64,000 nt of DNA from Maritimibacter sp. HL-12 (GCF_900177545.1 NZ_FXBQ01000001.1:3541307-3605306), one strand, 5' to 3'. Positions 33,731-49,121 are shown, counted from the first letter of the stretch. Program-made: numbers and translations. The notes: generated by a model from the sequence alone, not told the origin.

Positions 33731-34345
33731 ATGCTCCTGCTCTCTGCCCCACCCGACCGCCACACCCGCCTCGAAGACGCGCTGGCGCTCGTCACCGGCA
33801 CCGCGCTGATGGCGCTCTCGGTGCTGTTCCTGCGCGCCTCGGGGTTGATCACCGGCCAGATCGCGGGGCTGTCGCTGGTGGCCTCCTATGCCTCGGGCTG
33901 GTCGTTCGGTTTGCTGTTCTTTGCGCTCAACCTGCCGTTCTACGGCTTCGCCATCGCCCGCATGGGTTGGCGTTTCACGGTGAAAACCTTTCTCGCGGTG
34001 GCGTTGCTCTCGGTCATGGTGGAGGGGCTCGACCGGCTGGTGACGCTGGAAATCGCCCACCCCGCGCCTGCCGCCTTTCTCGCCGGGGTCATTGCCGGCA
34101 CCGGGCTTCTGGTGCTGTTTCGCCACGGCGCCACGCTCGGCGGGGTCGGCATTCTCGCGCTCTACCTCCAGGATCGCCTTGGCCTGCGCGCGGGCGTGAT
34201 CCAGCTCGGCTTCGACGCGGTTGTGTTTGCCGTCGCCTTCTTCCTCTTTCCCACCGCCATCGTTGGCTGGTCGCTGGCGGGCGCGGTGCTGCTCAACCTT
34301 CTGATCACCCTCAACCATCGGCGCGACCGCTACATCGCGCGCTGA
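33731..34345 (+). CDS. YitT family membrane protein (first of two)
   Basis: This 204-residue protein has about five to six membrane helices: EDALALVTGTALMALSVLFL, GLITGQIAGLSLVASYASGW, LLFFALNLPFYGFAIARMGW and FRHGATLGGVGILALYLQDR. The glycine-rich loops are typical of the DUF161/YitT domain. No DUF2179 cytoplasmic domain is present. The next gene is a paralogue of identical length. Function is unknown; transport is assumed. Confidence 0.85.
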   Translation: MLLLSAPPDRHTRLEDALALVTGTALMALSVLFLRASGLITGQIAGLSLVASYASGWSFGLLFFALNLPFYGFAIARMGWRFTVKTFLAVALLSVMVEGLDRLVTLEIAHPAPAAFLAGVIAGTGLLVLFRHGATLGGVGILALYLQDRLGLRAGVIQLGFDAVVFAVAFFLFPTAIVGWSLAGAVLLNLLITLNHRRDRYIAR

Positions 34346-34386
34346 ACCTCTTGACGGGACGCGGGGCACGGCGCATGTAATAGGTC

Positions 34387-35001
34387 ATGACTGCTGACCC
34401 GAATACAACGCCCCGCTATGCCCCGCACGAAGACGCGCAGGGCCTGCTCGTGGCCTCGATCGAGGCCGCGCTCGGCATTCATCTGCTGCGCGCGGCGGGG
34501 CTGGTCACCGGCGGCACGGCTGGCATGGCGCTGATCCTGTCCTACCTCGGCGGCTGGTCGTTCGGGCTGGTCTTCTTCCTCGTCAACATCCCGTTCTTCG
34601 CACTGGCACTCTGGGCGCGGGGCCGGGTATTTTTCGTCAAGTCGCTGGCCACCGTGGCGCTGGTCTCGCTCCTCGCCGAGGCGTTGAAACCGCTGTTCGA
34701 CGTGGGCCAGATCCATCCCGGCGTAGCGGCGGTGCTGTTCGGGGTGACTGCGGGCGTCGGCCTCCTGGGCCTGTTTCGTCATTCCGGCAGCCTCGGCGGC
34801 GTGTCGATCGTTGCGCTGATCCTGCAGGACCGCTTCGGCCTGCGCGCGGGATACGTCCAGATCGCACATGACGTGGTCCTCTTTGCCGTCGCCGCCTTGA
34901 TCCTGCCACCCGACCGCGTGGCCTGGTCGCTGGTGGGGGCGCTGGTGCTCAACCTCGTGATCGCGTTCAACCACCGGCGCGACTGGTACGTGGTGAGCTG
35001 A
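34387..35001 (+). CDS. YitT family membrane protein (second of two)
   Basis: This 204-residue paralogue of the preceding gene has the same sequence of features: LLVASIEAALGIHLLRAAGL, VTGGTAGMALILSYLGGWSF, LVFFLVNIPFFALALWARG and RHSGSLGGVSIVALILQDRF. Both end with an N-H-R-R-D motif (NHRRDRY and NHRRDWY). Only 41 bases separate the two genes, so a local duplication with later divergence and a possible hetero-oligomer are both likely. Confidence 0.85.
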   Translation: MTADPNTTPRYAPHEDAQGLLVASIEAALGIHLLRAAGLVTGGTAGMALILSYLGGWSFGLVFFLVNIPFFALALWARGRVFFVKSLATVALVSLLAEALKPLFDVGQIHPGVAAVLFGVTAGVGLLGLFRHSGSLGGVSIVALILQDRFGLRAGYVQIAHDVVLFAVAALILPPDRVAWSLVGALVLNLVIAFNHRRDWYVVS

Positions 35002-35098
35002 GCGGGCCGCGGCCCGGTTTCACCGATCGCCGTTTTCAGGGCTGGCCTTTCGCCCGGGGCCACGTTATGGCCCGGCGACGAAACCCGAAAGGCACCCC

Positions 35099-36922
<1,824 letters not shown>

Positions 36923-36978
36923 CGCCGCGGCGGTTGGCGATGCGGGCCTGACGCGCTAGGCTGGTCCGAGGGCCAGCC

Positions 36979-37563
36979 ATGCACAAGCTCCAGGTTCAGG
37001 GCGTGCATCACATCACGCTCAACGGTGCCGACCGTCAGACCTCGATAGATTTCTGGGAGGGGGTGCTCGGCATGCCCTTCCTCTTCGAGCAGCCCAACCT
37101 CGACAATCCCGGCGAGGGCCATCTCTACTTCGATCCCGGCGACGGCAGGTTGATCACGATCTTCACCAACGAGGCGCGCCCGCCCGATCCCCGTCCGACC
37201 GCGCGCGAGCCGGGCAACGTGCATCATATCGCGTTCAATGTCTCGAAAGCGGTGTTCTCGCAGGCGGTGGAGCGGCTCGACGCGCGCGGCATTCCGCATT
37301 CCGGGCCGAAAGACCGGGGGTTCATGGATTCGATCTACTTCCGCGACCCCCTCGGACTGCTGATCGAACTTGCCTGCTACCGGTTCGATCCACCCGTCGG
37401 CTGCAGCCACGCCGAGGTTCTGGCCGAAGCGCACCAGATCCGGGTTGCGCGCGGCGATCACGCCATTGGCGTGGTGCATCTTGCCGATGCCATCGAGCGC
37501 CTTGTGAAGGCCCGCAGCCGATCGCTTTCGGATGACCCGAACGAGACAGGCGCCCGCAGCTAG
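36979..37563 (+). CDS. VOC family (glyoxalase/dioxygenase fold) protein
   Basis: This 194-residue protein has paired beta-alpha-beta-beta-beta modules: VHHITLNGADRQTSIDFWEG with GHLYFDPGDG, and NVHHIAFNVSKAVFSQAVER with DPLGLLIELACYRF. His and Glu residues at the usual positions suggest a metal centre. The last 60 residues extend beyond the VOC domain and are unassigned. Substrate unknown. Its TAG stop lies in CTAG shared with the convergent DUF1330 gene. Confidence 0.85.
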   Translation: MHKLQVQGVHHITLNGADRQTSIDFWEGVLGMPFLFEQPNLDNPGEGHLYFDPGDGRLITIFTNEARPPDPRPTAREPGNVHHIAFNVSKAVFSQAVERLDARGIPHSGPKDRGFMDSIYFRDPLGLLIELACYRFDPPVGCSHAEVLAEAHQIRVARGDHAIGVVHLADAIERLVKARSRSLSDDPNETGARS

Positions 37564-37847
37564 TTGGCGATCTCCACGATCACGAGGTCGCGCTCGCTGG
37601 CACCCCGGGCATGATCGAGCGCGGCCTGGTACTCGGGACTTTCGTAGCAGGCTTGCGCCGCTTCGAGCGATGCAAAGCGCGCCACCACGTTGCGCGGGCG
37701 GTCGCGGCCCTCAAGTTGGACGTAGCGCCCGCCCCTGGCGATGAATTCACCGCCGTGTTTCGCGATGGCAGGTCCGGCCAGTTCGGCATATCGGCCGTAC
37801 GCCTCGGCATCGGTGACGGTGACATGGGCGATCCAGAGCGCGGCCAC
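37560..37847 (-). CDS. DUF1330 family protein
   Basis: This 95-residue protein shows the DUF1330 dimeric alpha/beta-barrel pattern: AALWIAHVTVTDAEAYGRYA, HGGEFIARGGRYVQLEG, RNVVARFASLEAAQACYES and PEYQAALDHA. Biochemical role unknown. It begins 4 bases after the alaS stop, so it is probably the last gene of the alaS transcript. It ends in a CTAG tetranucleotide that is also the stop of the convergent VOC gene. Confidence 0.88.
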   Translation of the reverse strand: MAALWIAHVTVTDAEAYGRYAELAGPAIAKHGGEFIARGGRYVQLEGRDRPRNVVARFASLEAAQACYESPEYQAALDHARGASERDLVIVEIAN

Positions 37848-37851
37848 AGGT

Positions 37852-40506
<2,655 letters not shown>

Positions 40507-40603
40507 GGGTGTTTTCAGCTGTCCTTGCCGGGGTCGGGCGTGATGGTCGCGGCCGTTATGGCCGATCGCCCCCGGTTTAATTGGGCCCCGGGCAAGTGTC
40601 CAT

Positions 40604-40633
40604 AAAAGAACAGCCGGGGCGCGGGGCCCCGGC
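40604..40633 (-). terminator. Probable rho-independent terminator after recA
   Basis: On the minus strand GCCGGGG pairs with CCCCGGC around a GC-rich loop and is followed by TGTTCTTTT. It lies about 26 bases beyond the recA stop and before alaS. Confidence 0.7.
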
Positions 40634-40658
40634 CGTCATGCCGTCCGGTCAAACCGTA

Positions 40659-41741
40659 TCAGGCTTCCATCAAGTCGTCGCCATCCGACCCGTCCCCGCC
40701 CTCGGTCATGTCGAACTCCAGACCATGGGCGGCGCGAATCTTGTCTTCGATCTCGAGCGCCATCTTCGGGTTTTCCTTGAGGAAGGTCTTGGCATTCTCG
40801 CGGCCCTGGCCGATCCTCTCGTCGCCGTAGGAGAACCAGGCACCGGACTTGTCGACCACGCCCGCCTTCACCCCGAGATCGAGCAACTCGCCGGTCTTGG
40901 AGATGCCCTCGCCATACATGATGTCGAACTCGACCTGCTTGAATGGCGGTGCCACCTTGTTCTTCACCACCTTCACCCGGGTTGCATTGCCCACCACCTC
41001 GTCGCGGTCCTTGATCGCGCCGATCCGGCGGATATCGAGCCGGACCGAAGAGTAGAACTTCAGCGCGTTGCCGCCGGTGGTGGTTTCGGGGCTGCCGAAC
41101 ATCACGCCGATCTTCATCCGGATCTGGTTGATGAAGATCACCATGCATTTCGAGCGCGAGATCGAACCGGTGAGCTTGCGCATCGCCTGGCTCATGAGCC
41201 GCGCCTGCACGCCGACGCTCGAATCGCCCATGTCGCCCTCGAGTTCGGAGCGCGGCGTGAGCGCCGCCACCGAGTCGACCACAACCATGCTCACCGCGCC
41301 CGAGCGCACCAGCGTATCGACGATTTCGAGCGCCTGCTCGCCGGTGTCAGGCTGCGAGATCAGCAGCTCGTCAAGGTTGACGCCCAGCTTGCGCGCGTAG
41401 AGCGGATCAAGCGCGTGTTCGGCATCGACAAAGGCGCAGACGCCGCCCTTCTTCTGCTCCTCGGCCACGCAATGCAGGGTGAGCGTGGTCTTGCCGGAAC
41501 TTTCCGGCCCGTAGATCTCGATGATCCGCCCGTTCGGCAAGCCGCCGATGCCGAGCGCGATGTCGAGCCCGAGCGAACCGGTCGAGGTGGCCTCGATCTC
41601 GGCAACCGGGTTGTCGGCCCCGAGCCGCATGATCGACCCCTTGCCGAACTGCCGCTCGATCTGGGCAAGCGCCGAGTCGAGCGCTTTCTGCTTTTCGCTG
41701 TCGCGCTTGGTGGTCATGTCGAGAAGATCCGCCGTTGCCAT
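40659..41741 (-). CDS. recA: Recombinase RecA
   Basis: This 360-residue strand-exchange ATPase has Walker [10 protein letters not shown] near residue 70, the Walker B region VVDSVAAL, the signature [14 protein letters not shown] and an acidic C-terminus. The start at 41741 is chosen because AAGGA lies 8 bases upstream; an ATG three codons earlier has no spacing for that site. The 200-base upstream region contains a LexA-like half-palindrome and a CtrA-like sequence, listed separately. Confidence 0.98.
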   Translation of the reverse strand: MATADLLDMTTKRDSEKQKALDSALAQIERQFGKGSIMRLGADNPVAEIEATSTGSLGLDIALGIGGLPNGRIIEIYGPESSGKTTLTLHCVAEEQKKGGVCAFVDAEHALDPLYARKLGVNLDELLISQPDTGEQALEIVDTLVRSGAVSMVVVDSVAALTPRSELEGDMGDSSVGVQARLMSQAMRKLTGSISRSKCMVIFINQIRMKIGVMFGSPETTTGGNALKFYSSVRLDIRRIGAIKDRDEVVGNATRVKVVKNKVAPPFKQVEFDIMYGEGISKTGELLDLGVKAGVVDKSGAWFSYGDERIGQGRENAKTFLKENPKMALEIEDKIRAAHGLEFDMTEGGDGSDGDDLMEA

Positions 41742-41821
41742 CGTTTCCATCCTTATTTCACACCGGACGCCGGGCGGCAATCACCGCGCATATTCGCCCT
41801 TTGTTCTTCGCCGCACCATGC

Positions 41822-41836
41822 GCACAAACCGAGAAC
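41822..41836 (-). promoter_or_regulatory. Candidate LexA (SOS) box upstream of recA
   Basis: Minus-strand GTTC-N7-GTGC, about 80-95 bases upstream of the recA start. Alphaproteobacterial LexA boxes are GTTC-N7-GTTC, or GTTC-N7-GATC in Rhodobacter, so the second half has mismatches. The location is right for recA control. Confidence 0.3.
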
Positions 41837-41879
41837 AATTCAAGTTTCTTTTTCTTCACCCACCTTGGCATCTCAATGG

Positions 41880-41894
41880 TTAACGCTTCGTTGA
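41880..41894. promoter_or_regulatory. CtrA-like site between recA and cckA
   Basis: TTAA-N7-TTGA, one mismatch from the CtrA consensus TTAA-N7-TTAA. It lies about 140 bases upstream of recA and 50 bases beyond the cckA stop. Confidence 0.35.
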
Positions 41895-41944
41895 CAACGG
41901 CGGGGAAATTGTCCCGGACCTTGGCGCGCCGGCAAAACCGGCCC

Positions 41945-44404
41945 TCAATGCAGTTGCCGCGACACGGTTTCGGTGAGTTCCGAAAGCGAGAACGGCTTCG
42001 GCAGGAAGACCGCGTTCGGAATCCGGTTCCGGTGTTCGGCAACCGAGTCCTCCGCGTAGCCGGAGACGAAGACCACCCGCACGCCCGGGCGGGCACGCAG
42101 GGCCTCGCTCACCCATGTTGGCCCGTCCATCCCCGGCATCACCACGTCGGTGACGAACACATCCACTTCAAGGCTCTCGTCTTCGAGCGTTTTCAAAGCC
42201 TCCTCGGCACTTTCTGCCTCCAGGACGGTGAAGCCACGCAGCCGAAGTGCGCGTGACGCGAAGGCGCGCACCGGGGCCTCGTCTTCGACGAGCAGCACGA
42301 TCCCGCCCTCGCGCGGCGCGGCAGCATGGGTTGGCCGCGGCAGATCGCCATTGGGCTCACCGATTGGCAGGCCGGACAACGCGCGCACCGGCACCGCCGC
42401 GCCGATTGCATCGCCGGGCCGATCTTCCGGCGGCACCGCAAGTGCTGCGGCGGCCGCCGTTTCGGCCGTCAGGTCAGACCGGCAAACCGGGAAATACAGC
42501 GTGAAGGTGGTGCCCACGCCCTCCACCGAATCGACGAAGACATAGGCCCCGGATTGCTTCACGATGCCGTAGACCATGCTCAGTCCGAGCCCGGTGCCCT
42601 TGCCCGCGCCCTTGGTGGTGAAGAACGGCTCGAATATCTTGCCGCGATGTTCCGGGCTGATGCCACGCCCCTCGTCGATCACCTTGATGGTAACATAATC
42701 GCCCGCCGGAACCACCGCCCGGTCACGTTCCAGCGGGCGCTCGAGCAAGTGATTCTCCAGCACCAGGCGGATCTTGCCGCCGGCCGGCATCATCGCGTCG
42801 CGGGCGTTGACCACGAGGTTCATCAACACCTGTTCGAGCTGGCGCTTGTCGGCGCGGACCGGCAGGACCGGGTGGCCCGGCTCGAACGAGAGCTGCACCC
42901 GCTCACCGACAAGACGGCCGAGCAGGTGGCTGAGATCGCCCATGGTATCGGCCAGGTCGAGCCGTTCGAGGCGCAGGGTCTGCTTGCGCGAAAACGCCAG
43001 CAACTGGCTGACCAGCGCCGCCGCGCGGTTGGCGTTCTGGGAAATCTGGCTGAGATCGGCAAAATCCGGATCGCCCGCGTCATGGCGCAGCAGCAACAGG
43101 TCGCAATGGCCCGAAATCGCGGTCAGCAGGTTGTTGAAATCATGCGCGACGCCGCCTGCAAGTTGCCCGATCGCCTGCATTTTCTGGCTCTGGACAAACT
43201 GCGTCTCCAGCGTTTTCAACTCGGTCGCGTCATTCAGAACCGCGACCAGCGCAGGCCCGGCATCGTCGTGAAACTGTTCGAGCGACACCTGCAGGAAGCG
43301 ATCGTCGGCCTTGGCGGCGCGCATGGTCTCGACCCGCCCCAGGTGACGCCCTTCCCAGGCCTCCCGCAGCCAGTCCGAAAGCGGCCGGCCCAGCCCTTCG
43401 AGCTGGTCCGACAAATGGCTGCCGATCGCCGCATCATCGCCCAGCAACCGGCGCGCGCGCGCGGTGGCCATGGTGATCGTGCCCTCTTTGTCGAGCCTGA
43501 CCAGCGGAACCGGGAGGCGCTCCAGGATCCCCCATTCGCCGGGGCCTAGGCGGTGTTGGCGGGCATCCGGCACCAGGTAGATCTCGCGCCGCCCGGCGGA
43601 GAGCGGCGCCTCGATCACCAGCACGTCGACCGGCCCGTTTGCCCCGGCGACCCGATGGGTCTCGCCCGGCCGCAGCGGCAATTCGGTGAACACCCGGTCG
43701 AGCGCGGTTTCCCGCCCGCCGAGCAGCCGGCGCAGCACCTCGTTCATGAAAAGGATCGTGCCGTTCTTCGACACCGTCATCATCGGCAGCGAGATCGTCT
43801 CGCCGCCAAGACCCGCGGTGCCGCGATCCGCGAGATGCGCGATCTCGTCGCTGCGCCAAAGGAACCCCTCATCCCCGACGCAATGCACCGATAGCCGCAT
43901 TTGGCCATCACGGATGACCAGGTCTTTCTGTGCCGCACCGCCCGCGAGCGCCTTGTTCTGAAGCCGGTAGATCACCGTCGCGGGCGCGGCGAACTGGTCG
44001 GCAAAAGCCGCCGCCAGGGTGCTGCCGACGCCGGCCCCCGCGTACCGCGTGCGCGCGGCGGAATTCATGTAGAGGATTTCACCGTCACGGTCGGCGATGA
44101 AGCACGGCACGGCATCGCGCGCGACGAATTCCGCGATCGTGTCGAGCAGATCGGCGCGGGCGCGGCGATGCCGAAGCACAAGTGCCCGCACCAGCACCGC
44201 GAGGGCGACGAAGGTGGCGCCCAGCACGACAAGCGCCAGCCCGGGCACTCCCGGCACCACCCGAGCGATGCCCAGCGGCACCACGCCGAGGGCAAGAAAC
44301 CACATCGCCTTCGGCCCAAGTTCGAGCGCCGCCCGTGTTGCGGGGCGTGGTGACAACGCCGGGTGCGGCAAGACGGCCCCCTCTCGTGATTCGGACCCCC
44401 GCAT
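41945..44404 (-). CDS. cckA: Cell-cycle hybrid histidine kinase CckA
   Basis: This 819-residue sensor kinase feeds the ChpT-CtrA phosphorelay. Two membrane helices lie at about 35-75, and PAS-like regions at about 80-395 (FIADRDGEILYMNSAARTRY, LVRLDKEGTITMATARARRL). The dimerisation domain has His421 in GGVAHDFNNLLTAI, and the ATPase domain has NARDAMMPAGGKI and GKGTGLGLSMVYGIVKQSG. A C-terminal receiver (about 695-815) carries FVTDVVMPGMDG. The ATG at 44404 has CGGAG upstream; a later start at about 44305 is possible. A perfect CtrA-type site lies directly upstream. Confidence 0.95.
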   Translation of the reverse strand: MRGSESREGAVLPHPALSPRPATRAALELGPKAMWFLALGVVPLGIARVVPGVPGLALVVLGATFVALAVLVRALVLRHRRARADLLDTIAEFVARDAVPCFIADRDGEILYMNSAARTRYAGAGVGSTLAAAFADQFAAPATVIYRLQNKALAGGAAQKDLVIRDGQMRLSVHCVGDEGFLWRSDEIAHLADRGTAGLGGETISLPMMTVSKNGTILFMNEVLRRLLGGRETALDRVFTELPLRPGETHRVAGANGPVDVLVIEAPLSAGRREIYLVPDARQHRLGPGEWGILERLPVPLVRLDKEGTITMATARARRLLGDDAAIGSHLSDQLEGLGRPLSDWLREAWEGRHLGRVETMRAAKADDRFLQVSLEQFHDDAGPALVAVLNDATELKTLETQFVQSQKMQAIGQLAGGVAHDFNNLLTAISGHCDLLLLRHDAGDPDFADLSQISQNANRAAALVSQLLAFSRKQTLRLERLDLADTMGDLSHLLGRLVGERVQLSFEPGHPVLPVRADKRQLEQVLMNLVVNARDAMMPAGGKIRLVLENHLLERPLERDRAVVPAGDYVTIKVIDEGRGISPEHRGKIFEPFFTTKGAGKGTGLGLSMVYGIVKQSGAYVFVDSVEGVGTTFTLYFPVCRSDLTAETAAAAALAVPPEDRPGDAIGAAVPVRALSGLPIGEPNGDLPRPTHAAAPREGGIVLLVEDEAPVRAFASRALRLRGFTVLEAESAEEALKTLEDESLEVDVFVTDVVMPGMDGPTWVSEALRARPGVRVVFVSGYAEDSVAEHRNRIPNAVFLPKPFSLSELTETVSRQLH

Positions 44405-44419
44405 TAGGCTCCGACGTCA

Positions 44420-44434
44420 TTAACAGCCGATTAA
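44420..44434 (-). promoter_or_regulatory. CtrA-binding consensus upstream of cckA
   Basis: TTAACAGCCGATTAA is an exact TTAA-N7-TTAA match, 16-30 bases before the cckA start. CtrA is the terminal regulator of the relay that CckA controls, so this suggests feedback. Confidence 0.65.
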
Positions 44435-44480
44435 CGCGCACCGGCGAACTCAACCTGTAATTGAGTAAACCGATCACGCC

Positions 44481-45644
44481 TCACCGCGTCAAGAGAGCGA
44501 GGAAAAACCCGTCGCCGCCATCCAGCGGCGTGAACCGGCGCGAAAGGGTGCAGCGCCAGTCCGGGTGACGGGCCAGAAATCCGGTGATCTGGGCGGTGTT
44601 CTCCGCCTCGATCAGCGAACAGGTGGCATAGGCCAGCCAGCCGCCGGGCGCGACGAAATCTCGGATTTCATCAAGAATACCAGCCTGTATGTCGCAAAGC
44701 TCATCCAACCTGTCAGGCGTCAGATCCCATTTTCCCTGCGGGTTGCGTCGCCATGCGCCGGAGCCCGAGCAGGGCGCATCGGCCAGCACGAGGTCGAATC
44801 CCCAATCGGCTTGACGCGCGCCCGGGGGCAGCATGGCCACCTTCGCCCCGGCGCGGGCCGCGCGGGCGGGCAGATCGCGCATCCGTCCGGCGTCGATGTC
44901 ATGCGCCGTCACCGCGGCACCGCGCGCCGCCAGGGCGAGGCTCTTGCCGCCACCGCCCGCGCAATAATCGAGCACCCGCGACCCGGCGGCGACGGGCAGA
45001 AGATCCACCACCGCCTGGCTTGCGGCGTCCTGAAGCTCCACAAGACCGTCGCGGTAGGCCGCACTCGCCTGCACCTTTCGCGCGCCTTCGACCACCTCCA
45101 GCGCGCCGGGCGAAAGCGGGTGCGGACGGGCGGCGATCCCTTCCCCGGCCAAGGCTGCGCGGGCGGCTTCAAGCGTGATGCGGGCAAGGTTGACGCGCAG
45201 AAAAACCGGGGCGCGGTGGCGCAGCGCCGCCATCGCCGGGGCGAAATCCTCGCCGAGGCTCGCGCGCAGCGGGGGCACGAGCCAGTCGGGACAATCGAGC
45301 CGCACCGCTTCGGGCAGATCCGCAAGCCCCGGCCCCTCGCCCTCGCCCGGCGCGAGCGGTTCGGGCGCGTGGCCCTCGCCGGTGAACCAGGCGTTCGGGT
45401 CTTCGTCGCGCGCTTTGAGCGCGCCGATCATCAGCCCGCGCCCGCTCTCGCCGCCGCCAAGCGCCGCATGGCTGCGCCGACACCGGACGGACTCGAACAC
45501 GTGGTCGCGGATCGCCGCGCGATCCTTGGACCCGGCAAAGCGGTGGCCGCGTGCCCAGTTGGTCAGCGCACGCTCCAGCGGCGCCCCCTCGAGCCAGCTA
45601 TCGAGCACCTCGATGGCGGCGGCGATGCGTGCGGCGGGAGTCAT
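44481..45644 (-). CDS. RsmB/NOP-family RNA (cytosine-5-)methyltransferase
   Basis: This 387-residue SAM-dependent methyltransferase shows motif I VLDYCAGGGGKSLALAARG, motif IV ADAPCSGSGAWRRNPQGKW with a conserved Cys, and motif VI LAYATCSLIEAENTAQI holding the catalytic Cys. The N-terminal 130 residues resemble the NusB-like region of RsmB. The target RNA cannot be fixed; 16S rRNA is the usual one. It lies between cckA and guaB. Confidence 0.9.
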   Translation of the reverse strand: MTPAARIAAAIEVLDSWLEGAPLERALTNWARGHRFAGSKDRAAIRDHVFESVRCRRSHAALGGGESGRGLMIGALKARDEDPNAWFTGEGHAPEPLAPGEGEGPGLADLPEAVRLDCPDWLVPPLRASLGEDFAPAMAALRHRAPVFLRVNLARITLEAARAALAGEGIAARPHPLSPGALEVVEGARKVQASAAYRDGLVELQDAASQAVVDLLPVAAGSRVLDYCAGGGGKSLALAARGAAVTAHDIDAGRMRDLPARAARAGAKVAMLPPGARQADWGFDLVLADAPCSGSGAWRRNPQGKWDLTPDRLDELCDIQAGILDEIRDFVAPGGWLAYATCSLIEAENTAQITGFLARHPDWRCTLSRRFTPLDGGDGFFLALLTR

Positions 45645-45683
45645 GCCGACACCTCAAGTTCGCGGCGCAACCCCATGAAAACC

Positions 45684-47493
<1,810 letters not shown>

Positions 47494-47637
47494 ATGACCA
47501 ACAAGATCGCCCTTGCGCTCGGCCTGCTCGTGATCGCGGTTTTCGCGGCCGACGCGCTCGCCGGTGAGGGCGGGCTGCCGGTCTTGCTGGGCAAGAAGCT
47601 GTTCGAGTTCCTTGACTGGATCGCGTTCTGGCGGTGA
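47494..47637 (+). CDS. Small single-pass membrane protein upstream of gap
   Basis: This 47-residue protein has a hydrophobic N-terminal helix (IALALGLLVIAVFAADALAG) and an amphipathic end KKLFEFLDWIAFWR. Short proteins of this type precede gap in related bacteria and are sometimes mislabelled as GAPDH. Codon use is typical of neighbours. A gap of 114 bases separates it from gap. Function unknown. Confidence 0.65.
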   Translation: MTNKIALALGLLVIAVFAADALAGEGGLPVLLGKKLFEFLDWIAFWR

Positions 47638-47751
47638 TCCCGCCTGTCTTGCATGCCAGCCATGCCTTGACATGGCCCGCGCCTTCCCGAAGGTTGTCGC
47701 CGCAATCTGCTCCGCTTGCGGAGTTCCACACCCAACCCGAGGATTAGAACA

Positions 47752-48753
47752 ATGACGGTCAAGGTAGCCATCAACGGTTTCGGACGCATCGGGCGCAACG
47801 TGTTGCGCGCTCTCGAGGAATCCGGACGCAAGGATATCGAGGTGGTGGCGATCAACGACCTCGGCCCGGTCGAGACCAATGCGCATCTGTTGCAGTTCGA
47901 CAGCGTGCATGGCCGTTTTCCGAAGCAGGTGAAGGTCAACGGCAACACTATCGACGCCGGTTCCGGCCCGATCGAGGTGTCGGCGATCCGCGATCCGAAG
48001 GACCTGCCCTGGGCCGATGTCGATATCGTGATGGAGTGCACCGGCATCTTCACCGACCGTGACAAGGCCGCGATCCACCTTGAAAACGGCGCCTCGCGCG
48101 TGCTTGTCTCGGCACCGTCGAAAGGCGCCGACAAGACCATCGTTTTCGGCGTCAACCACGAGGTGCTCACCGCTGACGACGTGATCGTGTCGAACGCCTC
48201 CTGCACCACCAACTGCCTCTCGCCGGTGGCCAAGGTTCTGCACGATACCGTGGGCATCAAGCGCGGCTTCATGACCACGATCCACTCCTACACCGGCGAC
48301 CAGCCGACGCTCGACACCATGCACAAGGATCTCTACCGCGCCCGCGCGGCAGCGATGAGCATGATCCCGACGTCGACGGGGGCCGCCAAGGCCGTGGGCC
48401 TGGTGCTGCCGGAACTCAACGGGTTGCTCGACGGCGTGGCGATCCGGGTGCCGACCCCGAACGTCTCTTGTGTCGATCTCACCTTCGAGGCCGGCAAGGA
48501 CACCAGCGTGGAAGAGATCAACGCCGCGATCCGCGCCGCCGCCGATGGCCCGATGAAGGGCGTTCTCGGTTACACCGATCTGCCCAACGTCTCGGTCGAC
48601 TTCAACCACAACCCCAATTCCTCGACCTTCCACATGGATCAGACCAAGGTGATGGATGGCAACTTCGTGCGCATCCTGACCTGGTATGACAACGAGTGGG
48701 GCTTCTCCAACCGGATGCTCGATACCGCTGTCGAAATGGGCAAGTACCTCTGA
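47752..48753 (+). CDS. gap: Glyceraldehyde-3-phosphate dehydrogenase, type I
   Basis: This 333-residue enzyme has NAD-binding [17 protein letters not shown] and the catalytic Cys151 in [19 protein letters not shown] and the C-terminal [12 protein letters not shown] complete the family pattern. It oxidises glyceraldehyde-3-phosphate in glycolysis or works in reverse in gluconeogenesis/Calvin cycle. A strong terminator follows the stop codon. Confidence 0.98.
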   Translation: MTVKVAINGFGRIGRNVLRALEESGRKDIEVVAINDLGPVETNAHLLQFDSVHGRFPKQVKVNGNTIDAGSGPIEVSAIRDPKDLPWADVDIVMECTGIFTDRDKAAIHLENGASRVLVSAPSKGADKTIVFGVNHEVLTADDVIVSNASCTTNCLSPVAKVLHDTVGIKRGFMTTIHSYTGDQPTLDTMHKDLYRARAAAMSMIPTSTGAAKAVGLVLPELNGLLDGVAIRVPTPNVSCVDLTFEAGKDTSVEEINAAIRAAADGPMKGVLGYTDLPNVSVDFNHNPNSSTFHMDQTKVMDGNFVRILTWYDNEWGFSNRMLDTAVEMGKYL

Positions 48754-48784
48754 TCCTGGCGGATATCCGCCACCCGAAACCGCG

Positions 48785-48812
48785 AAGGCCGCCCGAAGGG
48801 GCGGCCTTTTTT
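48785..48812 (+). terminator. Rho-independent terminator of gap
   Basis: AAGGCCGCCC and GGGCGGCCTT form a stem around a GAAG loop, followed by a run of T. It begins about 30 bases after the gap stop. Confidence 0.92.
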
Positions 48813-48934
48813 CTTTGCAGTCAGGGGGTTGCGAGCCATGCGCGGGATGCAATCCCGTTATCGCTAACTGTCAGTTGTGCTGCAGCGCAGCATAGCCACA
48901 TTGGTATCGAAGACGGACATGAAAGGAGATTACC

Positions 48935-49096
48935 ATGACCGCTTATGAAACCATCCGCGAGATCATCGCCAAGCGCGCGCTCTACCACAAGACCGTGCGC
49001 GAGATCGAGGCGCTGCCTGTCGACCTCGCCATCGAGGACATGGGGATCAACCCCTACAAGGCCAAGGAAATCGCCCGGCGCGCAGTTTACGGCTGA
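48935..49096 (+). CDS. DUF1127-like small basic protein
   Basis: This 53-residue protein has the sequence layout of DUF1127 proteins: IIAKRALYHKTVREIEALPV followed by DLAIEDMGI and PYKAKEIARRAVYG. It has a strong ribosome binding site, AAAGGAGAT, 6 bases upstream. Proteins of this class act in RNA turnover and phosphate or sRNA-linked responses in some alphaproteobacteria; here the role is unknown. It converges on coaD. Confidence 0.7.
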   Translation: MTAYETIREIIAKRALYHKTVREIEALPVDLAIEDMGINPYKAKEIARRAVYG

Positions 49097-49121
49097 CGCG
49101 CCCGGCCGCCGGGTTTGCGGG

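Noticed and set aside
31199..34369. 1056-residue open frame on the minus strand
   Set aside because: It runs antisense across fumC, the tandem repeat, two small genes, SMR and YitT. The product is low-complexity and repeats where the DNA repeats.
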